From NCBI GenBank assembly GCA_009760855.2, contig WPIO01000013.1:1152001-1216000 (forward strand): 64,000 nt of DNA, given 5' to 3'. The DNA is from Cristatella mucedo. Its lineage: Eukaryota; Bryozoa; Phylactolaemata; Cristatellidae. A model generated the notes under the pieces. That model was not told where the DNA came from. It searched no databases and was given only the letters and a program-made list of their open reading frames with translations. Below are positions 11,925 to 22,974 of the stretch, piece by piece (position 1 is the stretch's first letter; every line of letters starts with the position of its first letter). The translations under genes and the position numbers were made by a program.

Positions 11925-12331
11925 ACTATCCACGAACCTTAAATCCTTTGGAGACCGTGCATTTAGCTCGTATGCTCCCACAGCCTGGAACTCCCTCCCG
12001 ACCTGCATCAGAACATCCCCTGACCTGACCACATTTAAAAGAAACTTAAAAACATACCTATTTAGGACAGCATTTAGTGGGTCCTTGTGATTCGTCCTCG
12101 ATGTGCTTATGCGTGCTGACACTGTTCATGCTGCCACTAACCACATTTGCATGCTGACCCAGTGCATGTAACCCCTAACCATGTTATTCATTTTGTTTGT
12201 TTTTCAAGCATGATTTTACTTACTATTCTATTGCGTATCACTTTGCAGCAAATGTAAAGCGCCTAGAAAGAGATTAAGTTCTCTGAGGGCGCTTTATCAA
12301 GTGCAATATTATTATTATTATTATATTGTAA
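11925..12331 (+). mobile_element. LINE-A 3' end
   Basis: Plus-strand copy of the last part of the LINE-A frame (TNLKSFGDRAFSSYAP-like), the 3' UTR with its two-unit repeat, the 3' hairpin and a (TTA)n tail ending about 12331. Confidence 0.9.
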
Positions 12332-14859
12332 TTCTCAGCACGCTGAACGAATACACAAGGCAACGTCTTCTAGCCTTGAGTGATGTGGATTAGTGTACTG
12401 CGTTTTCCAGCGTCGAATTCTGGACTTGCATTGTTCTAAGTTCAGCAGTGGTTAGTCAGTCGGTCAGCCACTGCGTCAATGCGTCACTGGCCAAACACTT
12501 TTTTGAAGTTCGTTGAGCACGTGTCACTTCTGCAGGAATGTCATCCATTTTTATTGCACAGATGAATATTTATATATTTTCGCGAGAAAGCAGCACCTTG
12601 GATGGACCTTACGTCACAAAATATTCTTGCTTCACTCAGAGACAACTAAGACTTCAATTCAAAGTAAAATTTAATTGAATTCTTGTGCTAGCTCGTCGGG
12701 CAAGCTGTGAGACTGCGAGACTCATCAGCACGGAGTGCCGCGTGGGTGCGATCGGTGGGCGGATTCACAGCAACCATGCCGGTGACAATAGAGATCATCC
12801 CTTCTTAATCAAACTGGACTGGACGAGAAACATCCAGTCGCAGCCCAACCGAATGAGTCGTTATCGAGCTGATTGACCACAAGGAGTTGTCGGATGTAGA
12901 GGCGGCCACATTGCATTGACTGGTATGCAGACTAAGCCTCGGCTGAGCAATCCATGCCTTTTGTGTATTAGTGTTTGATATGAGGACGTAAGATGTAGTA
13001 CAGACCGACCATGAAGTACCAGATTTTCGATAAACTGTTAAAGCCAACGTTCAGTTTTTCTCGAATTTTTTCTTAAATCAACGAAAGTCTGCGTCTTGAT
13101 GGACGGGTAATTTATGTTCACATTTAGTCGGCGAGTGTCTGTGATTGATATATTGCCGTGCTATAAGCATGCAGGCCGGTGGAGTTTATGGTCATATTAT
13201 TCATTGTGGCCAGCTTATGACCAAGCCATGCCTATAGCCTAGCGGATTTATGGAGCTGCCGCTTGATTATATGCCATGCCTGTTTATGGGGAAGGTTAGA
13301 TATGGGCAAGTGGCGGCCTACAGAAGGGGGCAGTTGGGACGCCTGCGGAGGGCCGGACGGCTGCGTTTCGGGAGCGCTGTAGGTGCCAGCGAGAATATAT
13401 GTCTTGGTCGATCCGCTTGGGCATTTTGTGTTTTATCGCGTACGTTCTGACGAGAACTTTTAAACTACAGTGTCGTAGTGCAGCACTGCGTATGGCGGGA
13501 AAGTGTGTAGGAGGGTCAAGAAATAGCAGAGGATAGAAGTGTTTCGCAAGTTTCGTCAAAGCTACTGGAACTTCCGGTTTCTGGACTCAAATGCATTTAG
13601 GAAGAAAACACAGAAATTTTTCTAGGTAAGATGATTTCCGCATATACACACAAGGCAGAAAGGAGTGGCAATTGGGGTGAATGGGGTAACTGCTCGCTCA
13701 ACAGGCCTCCCCGACGAGGTGGCTTTAAGCAGGCCGTTGGAGCTATGCATTGTTTACTCAGCTTACATTGCTAAAATAAACTGAGATAAGCTGAGATAAT
13801 AAACTGAAGCGAAGCTTGAATCAAGTGATCGAAGCCGTCCAAAGGCAGCAGAACGCCTCCGTGAGGTAGGAGACAGAGTTCGTATGTTATCCGCAGAGCT
13901 ACAGTAGTTGTCAGCAGACTAAACTTATCCTTGGGACAACTTCCACTAAGCCTTCAGGACCCTGTATTAGTGATGCGTTTCCAAATTTTGAATTCTATAC
14001 TTGAACAGCTCGAGCTAAATACTCAGCCAAAACAGCCCATCGGGTTATTTTTTTGGCGGCTAGCACAATTTCTCTTTCGATTCTGGTTAATGATGGGGGT
14101 CACATTCATTAGTTTTAAATCCCGAATCGTAGCAATATATCTGGAGAAGCAGGGTCATGCTGTGAATGAATTATACAAATGAAAGCATCATCGCTTCGCG
14201 ATTCACGGTGAGAAGCTTGTAATATTCTGTATGCAGTGTAATTGTCATTTAATTGTTCGCCAACATGGCAACACCACATCGCGCAGCTAAACAAATCTTT
14301 TCACTCACTTCTTTATTTTCATTTTCTTTATGCCATTTTCCAAGCTCTAGAAGCGAAGAAATTTCAAAATGTTTCAGAAATCTGTGAGTTTAGAAATAGC
14401 ACGAGCCAGCTTTATACGATTTAACGGTAGTTTAGGTAATGCTGTCTTCTAAAAAACGTATATCAGCTGAATCGTCGATCTAAATGTAGTCACAAAGCTC
14501 CCATCTTTCTTTACAAAGCTTTTTATTTATTCGATGACAAAATCATCTCGAAATAACGGCTTGCTCTTGCTACAATGTCAACTGCCTAAAGGCGTGCGGA
14601 TGTCTACATGATGGGTGCAAGCACTGACTTTGCTTATTTCGCAATTAAATCATCCCCTTTGCCAATACCACTCGCAATAGTAGCAATAATAAGAGCAATA
14701 ATAGCCCACAGCAGTCACGCGATGCATTGCAGTGTATGAGCTCAGCTGCACGTAGATAAGATTAGGTGCACAAACAGCAGTGAACGATGCAACAATGACA
14801 CGCGAGCACAACACGTGACCTACGTGAGACGATCGTTATTTTCGAACTTTCACTCGTCC
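12332..14859. other. Unassigned DNA
   Basis: No gene recognised. Short frames at 12685, 13250 and 13931 lack motifs and splice context. A loose GTTTATGG-rich segment near 13160-13290 resembles one near 16960-17100 and may be an old dispersed repeat. Confidence 0.45.
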
Positions 14860-16420
14860 TCGTCCGAGCCTAGTACCTGGCGGAGCGAGACAAGATGCAG
14901 ATAGCGATATAGGATCCGCCTACTTCGCGGCGTCGCTCGTCGCGCTGCTCGGGGACGGAGGCCCGCCCAAATGACCCTTCCAAGCACGTTCAAGTCATTT
15001 CAATGTGAAGGCCAGATCGTCGGAGAGCCAGCCACCGCTAGTCAGTGTACGGCAAGTAGAGACGATCAGCCGATCATGAAATGCCGTAAGCGGCAGAAGA
15101 GTATAAAAAGCAACGCCCACCGCTTTCAGTTGGCAAGACAGTGATCGCCTGCTGCTGGACTTGAACCCAAGATCTGCGTCGAAAAGCTCGAGCACCTTGG
15201 AGCCGCTTGGCTACGACCCAGGAGCATCGGATTTTGATGCCACGTTTCCTCGCAGTGCGGCTACGACGCCTCGGACAACCGATCTCACGCTCATAAGAGC
15301 CGTCCGCAATCGCGGCGGCGATCAGCTCGCAGAAGATCGAGCCACGCCAAACTGCGAGCGGCCGAGGGAGTTGACACATTGAAGGCCGCCGTCTCCTCAC
15401 AGCGTGCCCGCGCGAGCGCTCGCGACACGTCGTCCCAATGTACGGTTCACTAGTCTAGTGCCAGTGCTACGATTGCCTCGCGGAAATACGGACGGTGCAC
15501 GCAGGAGCCGCCGCAGGCGTCCCGCTCGACCCCGCCGCGCTCGCTCGGCGAGCGTCCGACACTTCCGGCGCTTCGCGATCGCGCGGCGCTGGCAGTCGGG
15601 CGACGGACGCCCAGCGTCGGCTCGACTGCCAGCGCGCTCGACGCCGAGCGACGCGGAGCGCGAATCTGCAGGCGGCGGTTCGCGCGTGCGCGCCGGCGCT
15701 ACGTCGAAGCAGCGACGCCGCCCGTCGACGCTTGCTGGACGCAATTCGCAGCTGGCCGAAGGAGCGGCCGAATTCGCTCTGCATACTGCGTCTGCAGTCT
15801 GCCCGGTAACGACGCGGGCGTGGTAAAAGCGGTGCGAATTCGTGCGCCGCGGCGGGGCAGACCGCCGCTTCCGGGTGTCCAGCTTGCGCTCTCGCAAGTG
15901 CTACGGCGAGCGGCGAAGCGCAGCGCCAACTCCAAGCAGCTGCAGCTGCAGCAGCAGCAGCTGCTGCGCGCGGTCTCCGCGGGAGGGGGGACGGGGCGGG
16001 AGTGTCGAAACCCCCTTGCCTCAGGTTGCGTCGCAGTGAGGCGAAGCTGGTTTCGTAATGTCGCGAGCCGTCCATTGCTGACAGCCAGAGTGTGCGCCGC
16101 TTTCAGCTTTGCCGGCGCGGCCGCGCACATGCTTGGGAAGCGACTAGACCCCGTGCGGCACGTTGGCCTCGTGGCCGGCTGGCAGTTGTTTGAATTTTTA
16201 GAATGCAGCTCTTCGAAGCTCACTCGTGTGTCGACTTCAAGTGGCTCGCGACTGCTGACTGGGCTCGCCGCGACACGAGGCGGCACCACTGCTACGCTGC
16301 GGCAGCCGGACCGACGCGCCAGCCGCGGCAAGCAGCGGCCGACTACTTTTAAGCGACGGCAAAAAGGAAAGAAGCGAAGAAAAGAAGCGATACGAGCCAC
16401 AGCGTGAAAAGCTGCGATTA
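14860..16420. promoter_or_regulatory. CpG island, possible promoter/5' exon region
   Basis: About 1.5 kb of very GC- and CpG-rich DNA between AT-rich flanks, with long overlapping frames on both strands (minus 15467-16075 and 15699-16514; plus 15820-16407). These give Arg/Ala-rich, low-complexity proteins and a CAG/CTG run at about 15940-15970, as expected from composition alone. The island most likely marks a transcription start, but its direction and gene are unknown. Confidence 0.45.
15062..15211 (-). mobile_element. SINE-2 copy
   Basis: Read on the minus strand, a tRNA-like head with the B box GGGTTCAAGTCC is followed by GGCGATCACTG and a tail with CTCTTCTGCCGC. The same parts occur in the copies at 32028, 43815, 44880, 51176 and 57003. 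It sits at the left edge of the CpG island. Confidence 0.65.
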
Positions 16421-17334
16421 CTAGAACAGCGTCTCCATTATTTTCAATTTTCTCACTCTGAGAGAACCTCTGCAGTAAAAAAAAAGCTTTTGTACCATTC
16501 AAATTCTTTGACATTTAGATCAAGTTAAAAGGAACTGAACTCACTTACTCTAATCGTTGCAGGAAGGCCAGTGAGCTGCGGTCATCCGGTCGCGGGATTT
16601 AAACGTTTTCGCTTACTTGCTTACGATCTCACTCGTCGATAGGTGAATTTTCTGGGGATCGCATCTCAAAATGTCCAGGCCAGCATCCCAATGTCGTTCT
16701 GAATCTCAATAAATTTCAGGAGGCTTCATGCAACCGTCTCTTAGAAAGTACTACAGCGGAATTTGTGGTAGCTTCGTTGAAGTGGAGCTGAAGACGTGTG
16801 AAAAAGAGCCGTGAACAAGAGCCGGTTCACATACATGCCCGGATGAGACGCGTTGCTGATTCGAAGAATAGTATATACCAGTGACAGTTGTAGCCTCACC
16901 GGTAGGGTGTCACAGGGGCTTCAAAAAGCGACGTATTGATACAAATATGGTTGATTTATGATTTTTGCTATTCGTAGTTTATGGGCCATCTATGGTATTC
17001 GCGTTGTGGTCAGTTTGTGGTCTCACTATTCCCGCTTCTGCCGGTTGATGGGCCATTTCCATTTATGATGGTAATGCATTATGATAGTTGAGTCAAATCC
17101 TGAAAAGGCATGGCAGAGTTACGACAGGGACGCCGGGTTGAGTGGTCGCGTGCTGGCCCGCTGCGGCATACACACGCGAGCCTCTACGGACCTATCTGAG
17201 TGACTCTATTCTCAGCCACTGAAAACGGTATTAGCAAATGCAAGGTAATCACTGTGATCATCGTGGCATTGCGACATTTAGAATGGAGTGTGCGTCGGGT
17301 GATTAAGCCTTCATACAAGTATGTCTCATTAGCT
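16421..17334. other. Unassigned DNA
   Basis: No gene or clear repeat recognised, apart from the loose GTTTATGG-type similarity between 16960-17100 and 13160-13290. Confidence 0.45.
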
Positions 17335-17475
17335 TAGATGGCCATGAATCTTTTAAGTGTCAGCTAAAGACGCATCTATTTCGCTCAGCTTTCTCTTCTC
17401 GTTTGCGAACTTGGATTTTTTGTTCCAGTGTGCTGCGCGTGCATACCTGTGCGAGATTCAATGCATGTTACTAGA
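17335..17475 (+). mobile_element. LINE-A-related 3' fragment
   Basis: The plus strand encodes FKCQLKTHLFRSAFSS, the relative of the LINE-A C-terminal motif FKRNLKTHLFRTAFSG. Heavily decayed. Confidence 0.6.
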
Positions 17476-17812
17476 AGGAGATTTTATTTACCAGCGGCCA
17501 TGAGTGAATTCATTTTTCCATAAGCAGACTGGCTTAAACATGAATCCTGTCTGCTTTCTAGGTTTTAAACCGCGAACATCAGTAATCTCATTAGTATTGA
17601 TTGTCTTGCAATGAGTTGCAAAGCACGCAAATTAAAATTAGGTTATCATTGAGCGCAATGCAACCGACCTAGTTTCACTATTCTTATTGTTGTTTTAAAA
17701 TTTATGGTGGCTCAAAATAAAAAATGTGAAGCGTTTTGGAATGGTGAAACAATCGATCAAGCAATTCAGTCTTTGAGGGTTTAAAAAGTGACCGTGTTAG
17801 TGGACCTCTTGC

Positions 17813-17996
17813 TATAATAATAATAATAAAGCACTTGATAAAGCGCCCTCAGAGAACTCAGTCTCTTTCTAGGCATTTTAAATTTGCTGCAAAGGAAACG
17901 CAATTGAATGGTGAGTGGTATCATACTTGATAAACAACATGAATACCACGGTTAAGGGTGACATGCACAGGTCAACATGCAAGTGTGGTTATAGAG
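17813..17996 (-). mobile_element. LINE-A 3' end
   Basis: Minus-strand LINE-A tail: (AAT)n at 17813-17828, then the hairpin and part of the 3' UTR. It breaks off at about 17996. Confidence 0.85.
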
Positions 17997-18189
17997 ACCA
18001 TAATATACTACTAATAATAGTAAGATATCTGTATAGCTTCACTAGGTAAATATATCTCTGTCTAGAAACTCTACATACGATTGAAAGAACGAAGCATGTC
18101 GATAAGTGGGTGATGACATGAACAGCATCATCACACGTAAGGTCGCAGAGGATGATTCACCCGGACCTAGAAAATGCCACGAGAAACTA

Positions 18190-18410
18190 GCGTGTTTTAA
18201 GCCTTTTTCAATGTCAAGTCAGGGGGTGTTGTTACATCAGTCGGGAGTGAGTTCCAGGCTTTGGAAGCACATGAACCAAAGGCGATGTCTTCAAAGGATT
18301 TGACTTTCGTTAGGGGCAAATTTAATTGACACGAGTGACTGAGAGATGAGCCAATCAGAAGCATTGGCTTTAGGAAATAAAGACTCATCGTGCTCCCAAG
18401 GTTACTCGCT
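18190..18410 (-). mobile_element. LINE-A-related fragment
   Basis: The minus-strand frame has KSFEDIAFGSCASKAWNSLP, matching the LINE-A KSFGDRAFSSYAPKAW region. Diverged relative. Confidence 0.65.
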
Positions 18411-18699
18411 CCTTCATTGGCGAGTGACGCAGCGCGCTGGCAGAGACTGGTGTGAAAGTTGACTTGGCAGTTAGCTGCCTTGGCTGAGGCCTAGTACTGT
18501 TGCCGCCCTCATTCAACACGTTAGAGGAAACGACCTAAGCCACTCGCCGGCTAGACTAATCCTCGCAGCTTCCGGTGTCGGCCGCCCGAAGGAAGCCGGG
18601 GCAGCTGGAGATGCACCTAAAGCCACTTTGGTTCGACGCCTCTTTTATATTACTGAACGCTCGCCTAAATTACCACAGCTATACAATTCTGGATTCCTA

Positions 18700-19225
18700 C
18701 CGCAGGCCCATCGTCTCTCGTGAGACCTGATGCAGTTGACACACTGCATCAGGCCTCACGACTTGCACTGGCTCCCCATCAAGCGGGACATAGGCATCGA
18801 GGTTTATCACTAAATTGTATGTCTATTTTTTCGCGCCTGCTAAACTATCAGAACCACATAATAATTTGACTGGAGATCGTGCAACCAGTTCTCTGTGTCA
18901 ATAACTGCATCATTAGGCTGTGACCCTAGCCGAGCTTAAATCCAATAGAGAACACCTTTAATTTGAATGAGCACATGGCCTAAAGTTTACTTAGGACTGA
19001 CGTCGTGACATCTCTGACTTGACGAAATTTAAGAAAGAACTATAATTCATCCGTTACTAGCACCATTTTCTGGGTCTGAGCGAATTTTACTTCGCATGCT
19101 TACGGGTGCTGATACTGCGTATGCTATCACTAACGATTGCCAGGATTTATTTGCAGTAAATTTAAAATGTCGAGATTTAATTCTCTAGGAAACTATGCAA
19201 ATTTATTAATATTATTTTTATGATT
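18700..19225 (+). mobile_element. Decayed LINE-A-related 3' end
   Basis: The plus strand starts with a RLHWLPIK-like segment at about 18765, continues with remnants of the C-terminal region and 3' UTR, and ends in a hairpin-like CTAGGAAACT segment and an ATTATT tail near 19215. Confidence 0.55.
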
Positions 19226-20848
19226 CGCATGGAACCCGTGATCCACCATGTATGTGGATACGCCGCCGCATTTCTTGCATTCTTGCACTGGCTCCAGTCT
19301 ACAAATTAGGGCATCACCCTTTTTAAGTCAAAGTTATTCATTGTCGCAGAAATACGAACACTTTGTCCTTTCAGTCTAGCAGTTCTTGATCATTTACATG
19401 GCCATTTTAGGTTCATTTTTTAATGCAACTATAAATCTACTGATCTTAGGTAGGACGGCATGCATTTGTCTGTAACTCGCCTATCAGATTTGAAGTCTAC
19501 AGCTCATAGAACGCGAGAGGTAGGTTAAAATATAAATTTTACCTGCATCATTTTTAAAATTTGTGCTACATTCGCACCAGCTCATTGCCACTCAGTGCTG
19601 TTTTAAATTTTACCACGACGTGATGGTATATTCAGAATTTCTTTTTCAACTTTTCTGATTTCTTCAAGCATCTCTCGCCAGACGATGAAGGGCTTTCTAA
19701 CTTTATCTATTAATATTTACGTATTTGAATCTGAAAATACGTCTACATCAAGTCAGGTGGTGAAATACCCGACATGCATAGATATTAAAGGCAATGACAA
19801 TGCTAAGTAACCTTTTAAAAGTTACTCAAGGAGACAACGTACGTAAAATCTGGCTTTGAGGTTGGCCGAAAGCATTCCTTGATTTAACAGTCTTATCGTT
19901 GTGGGCGTACACTGAACACAAGCTTGCACTAACACCCTATCAGATATCATTAGCAGAATGCAGATATTTGTGTATATTTATATTTATACTTTTATTTTGG
20001 TGTATATATATATATTATATATATTTATATATTTATATTGGAAAAATAAAATGACTGACATTCCGAGCGTTTCTGCGTGGTCAGCTATATAAGTTCCTCT
20101 TCAAGTGCAAATCTGCCTGCTAAATGCCAACGAGGCTAATCGCATTAGCAGATCGCGGAGAAATTTAGCTTCTATAATAGAATATAATAATAGAATAGAA
20201 TATATAGAGCGTTGCCAAAATGGATATTACTCAAAGAAAGTACTACTCATGAGAACTCCTTCGCACAAGAGAGAACTCTTGAGTGCGAACCGACATTACA
20301 GAGCACTGCCAAATGCCTGCCCCCTGTGGGCTGCTAAAAAGACGACCGATAGCAACGTTTCACACGGCCCAAACTTTACGTCGCCCACGTGGCTTATAAA
20401 GGGGCTTCTGGGAAAACCTTCGAGTCGCAGCGTCGTTAAATAAATTACGTCGTCTGCGCCGTTGCTCGACCGTGTAGATGCGTGTACCGGAGCGTGAAGC
20501 GGGGTTTTCGAATTGAAGACCCATTGGGCCAGAGAGCTCGCAGATGTGAATTGTTTCACAGATTTTGCTTATATTTAGGCTCTTTATTTAGATCTTGTAA
20601 ATAATTTTGCTAATTTTGCTCAGGTTTTAGCTTTTTTCGAGGCGAGAGTGACAGTATTACGTTCTGCTATGGTCTAAATACGTGAACGTATTGGAATGAA
20701 ATGTCACTTGCCGACCCGGCGAATACGGCATCGTTTTTTCGCAGAGCCAGCTCTCTCATTTTCACCTTCACCTTTACCTCGGTCGCTAAAGGCGAGAACT
20801 CTATCCCTTGGGCCGAATCCAGACGGCAACACTTGTTGCTAGGATTAT
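19226..20848. other. AT-rich unassigned DNA
   Basis: No gene recognised. It includes an AT microsatellite at about 19970-20040 and an AATAGAATA run near 20170-20210. Confidence 0.5.
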
Positions 20849-21177
20849 AGTGCCCATATCAGACTGCTAAACACGGTCGCCAGCGTCTGTTTATATTTAC
20901 TGTATATAAACACATTTCCATAAATCTTTGTAGCTCAGGGTGTAGGATTTTTGTTTATTGCTTGGTGGCTGTAAGTTTTAAGGTTTACATTTTATGGTCT
21001 AGTGTTTAGATTTTGTAGCTTTTTGGCTTTGAGGTTTTGGGTTTATACTTTAGGGTTAACGTTTAGTGGTAAGGTCTTAGTTGGAATCTAAGCAGAAAAG
21101 ACATCTTAAAACGTGTTTATATATCTTAAAATTAGACAGTCTCTGGCGACCATGTTTAGCAGCCTGCTATGGGCACT
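20849..21177. mobile_element. 329-bp foldback/MITE-like element
   Basis: The ends are a 65-bp inverted pair: 20849-20913 and 21113-21177, matching at 54 of 65 positions without gaps. The outer tip reads AGTGCCCATA, and the matched core includes CTGGCGACC.TGTTTAGCAG. The 199-bp centre is T/G-rich with loose TTTAGGGTT-like words and has no open frame. The structure fits a non-autonomous DNA transposon. No target duplication can be fixed. Confidence 0.75.
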
Positions 21178-21374
21178 GTGCCCAAGCAGAAAGTGAACTA
21201 GCTCTATGAACGAACGACTCGTTTTAGCTGCCTGACAAGGGTAAATGTCCGCCGCCACACGACTCTTAATTAATTCTTGCGGGCCGGGTACCCACCGGCC
21301 GCAACTGCATCTCATTATGAGCTGCTCTTGCAGAAGCTGAATAAGTAATGAGCAAATAAGTTTCTTTACACGAA

Positions 21375-21448
21375 GTCTCTGTGGCGCAACTGGTTAGCGC
21401 GTACGGCTGTTAACCGTAAGGTTGGTGGTTCGAGCCCACCCAGGGACG
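21375..21448 (+). tRNA. tRNA-Asn (anticodon GUU)
   Basis: A complete 74-nt cloverleaf. The acceptor stem GTCTCTG pairs with CAGGGAC (one G:U). The D arm lies in TGGCGCAACTGGTTAGCGC. The anticodon stem TACGG/CCGTA encloses loop CTGTTAA with anticodon GTT at 21409-21411. The T stem GGTGG/CCACC encloses TTCGAGC. The discriminator is G, there is no intron and CCA is not encoded. A TTTT run at 21454-21457 can serve as the RNA polymerase III terminator. It looks functional. Confidence 0.97.
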
Positions 21449-21889
21449 CTCACTTTTAGTCCTAACACATTCCATAAGAGCTATGCAGATTTAGACCCTT
21501 CGATATGTCGTCTTTTTCAGCCACAGAAACGTTCCCACTGCTTTCTTTTCTGATTGATGAGCCCCGAATGGAACAACCAGTAAGCAGTCAACCGAACGAA
21601 AAATGCTCGTGTCCAATGTTTCGCAATTTCGCATTAATTTTAAAAATTAATAAGAGTTCGGTCTGGATGCTAATTTCTACGGGATGGTCACATGCGTCAC
21701 GGGCAAAGACATGCGTAAACGTGGCATAGCATAAAGCTCCGAACATCGGGAGCATAGTGGCATGGTCGCCGCTCACCGCTCCGCCCACGCTCATAGAGCC
21801 ACTGCTCTGCTCTGACGCGTTGCAGGACGTATCTTCTGTCAATCTTTCACTACCCACACTCTCTTTCTCCTCCCTCTTATGTTAATAAG
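21449..21889. other. Unassigned DNA after tRNA-Asn
   Basis: Frames on both strands (plus 21505-21729, minus 21588-21857) have no motif I recognise. No repeat assigned. Confidence 0.45.
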
Positions 21890-22240
21890 GCAATTGTATA
21901 GAACCAGAAGAGAACGAAATCGCTTTATAGGCACATATTTTTTATGTATACTTGGAAGAGGGCGTTTCAATTGGTTAGAAGTAACATTTACAATTTCACC
22001 GCAAAGAACAAATCATGCAGAAGGAGCAAATGCTTTGAGAACAGGCTACAGTTTAGGTTCTTCTTCTTGACAGTCGTCAAGTCATAGGATGTCGTTGTTT
22101 CGGTCATTAGTAAGTTCCAGGCTTTAAAAGCAGACGAAGAAATGAAGGCATGGTCTCCAGAAGATAGGAGCTTCATTAGAGACTAAGCTCAACGACCTGA
22201 GTAGGAGGACAGCTGTTACGATGAGAAGCCTTTCTAGGAC
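21890..22240 (-). mobile_element. Diverged LINE-A-related 3' end
   Basis: Minus-strand remnant: tail and hairpin-like part at the left, then a frame with FISSSAFKAWNLL and YDLTTVKKK, the counterparts of the LINE-A SSYAPKAWNSLP and PDLTTFKRN segments. The same diverged subfamily recurs at 29640 and 47085. Confidence 0.65.
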
Positions 22241-22254
22241 AGCTACAAGAACGG

Positions 22255-22554
22255 TCACCTAGTAGAAGGTCTATACTTTGAAACAGGCACCAAGATTTTG
22301 CGTGCAGTGGCCGCAGGAGATACGCTAGCCGGGCTAGATTCGAGGCTTAGGCTGCTATCCGGTTTCTGAGCGGCGCTTGGTCTGAGTCCGCTGCTATTCA
22401 GCTGGCTCCAATCGTTGTTCCGATTACCTCGGCCAATGGCCGAGTTTTTATGCCCACGCTTCGAAAGTAACAGCTGCGTCATGAGCAGCATGAGTATTAC
22501 TGAACGAAGCATGCGCTGTTCTGAGTAAGACCGCCGCGGGTCGGCCGCGCTCAT
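22255..22554 (-). CDS. Candidate first exon of a signal-anchor (type II membrane or secreted) protein
   Basis: The ATG at 22554 opens a 99-codon frame. After a basic N-terminus (RRSYSEQR, residues 7-14) comes a hydrophobic stretch (MLRSVILMLLMTQLLL, residues 15-30), followed by KRG and a Ser/Asn/Pro-rich stem-like region. That is the layout of a type II Golgi enzyme or of a protein with a signal sequence. The frame ends in CTAGGTGA, where AG|GTGACC could also be a splice donor. The frame starts inside CpG-rich DNA, as a first exon would. No downstream exon was found before the LINE relic at 22240, and no family is recognised. It could be a chance frame. Confidence 0.35.
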   Translation of the reverse strand: MSAADPRRSYSEQRMLRSVILMLLMTQLLLSKRGHKNSAIGRGNRNNDWSQLNSSGLRPSAAQKPDSSLSLESSPASVSPAATARKILVPVSKYRPSTR

Positions 22555-22760
22555 ACTGTAAAGCCGCGCGCTCGGTGAAAGAAGTGCGGCGGCGCAGCCA
22601 GCTGCCGAGTGCGAGCTGCCGAGCGCTAGACGCGCCGCAGGCAGGTCGCCTCGCCGACGGCGATTCCGGTGCTAAATTATTTGCCCTAGAATCGAAGGGT
22701 CACGAGTTCGTCGGCATAACCTGGACCGAGATGCCGAACGCAAATCGGGGGAGTATAGCT
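22480..22760 (-). promoter_or_regulatory. CpG-rich segment, possible promoter
   Basis: Short CpG-rich block surrounding and upstream of the candidate ATG at 22554. Promoter function is inferred from composition and position only. Confidence 0.3.
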
Positions 22761-22974
22761 AACTTTATTCGCAGGCGCACAATGTCGCCGAGCGTGTAGT
22801 TCAATGCTATACCCAAACTCCTCCCAAACACTCCTCCGTCCAGCCACTAACTCGGAACGCAAACAAGCAACGGCATCTCGCGTCCTCTATGCTACCACGG
22901 TGCGGGAAGGGCTTTTCGGCTCTTCCGTCAACGTCACCGAAGAAGATCCTTGCGCCCTCCGATTTAGATACGGG

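Noticed and set aside
15467-16514. Long minus-strand frames (202 and 271 codons) in the CpG island
   Set aside because: Overlapping frames on both strands are all open because the DNA is GC-rich. The products are Arg/Ala-rich and match no family.
13160-17100. Loose similarity between GTTTATGG-rich segments at 13160-13290 and 16960-17100
   Set aside because: Only short words match and the order is unclear by eye. A pairwise alignment would be needed to claim a repeat.
20914-21112. Telomere-like TTTAGGGTT words
   Set aside because: Too irregular to be a telomeric array. They form the T/G-rich centre of the foldback element.
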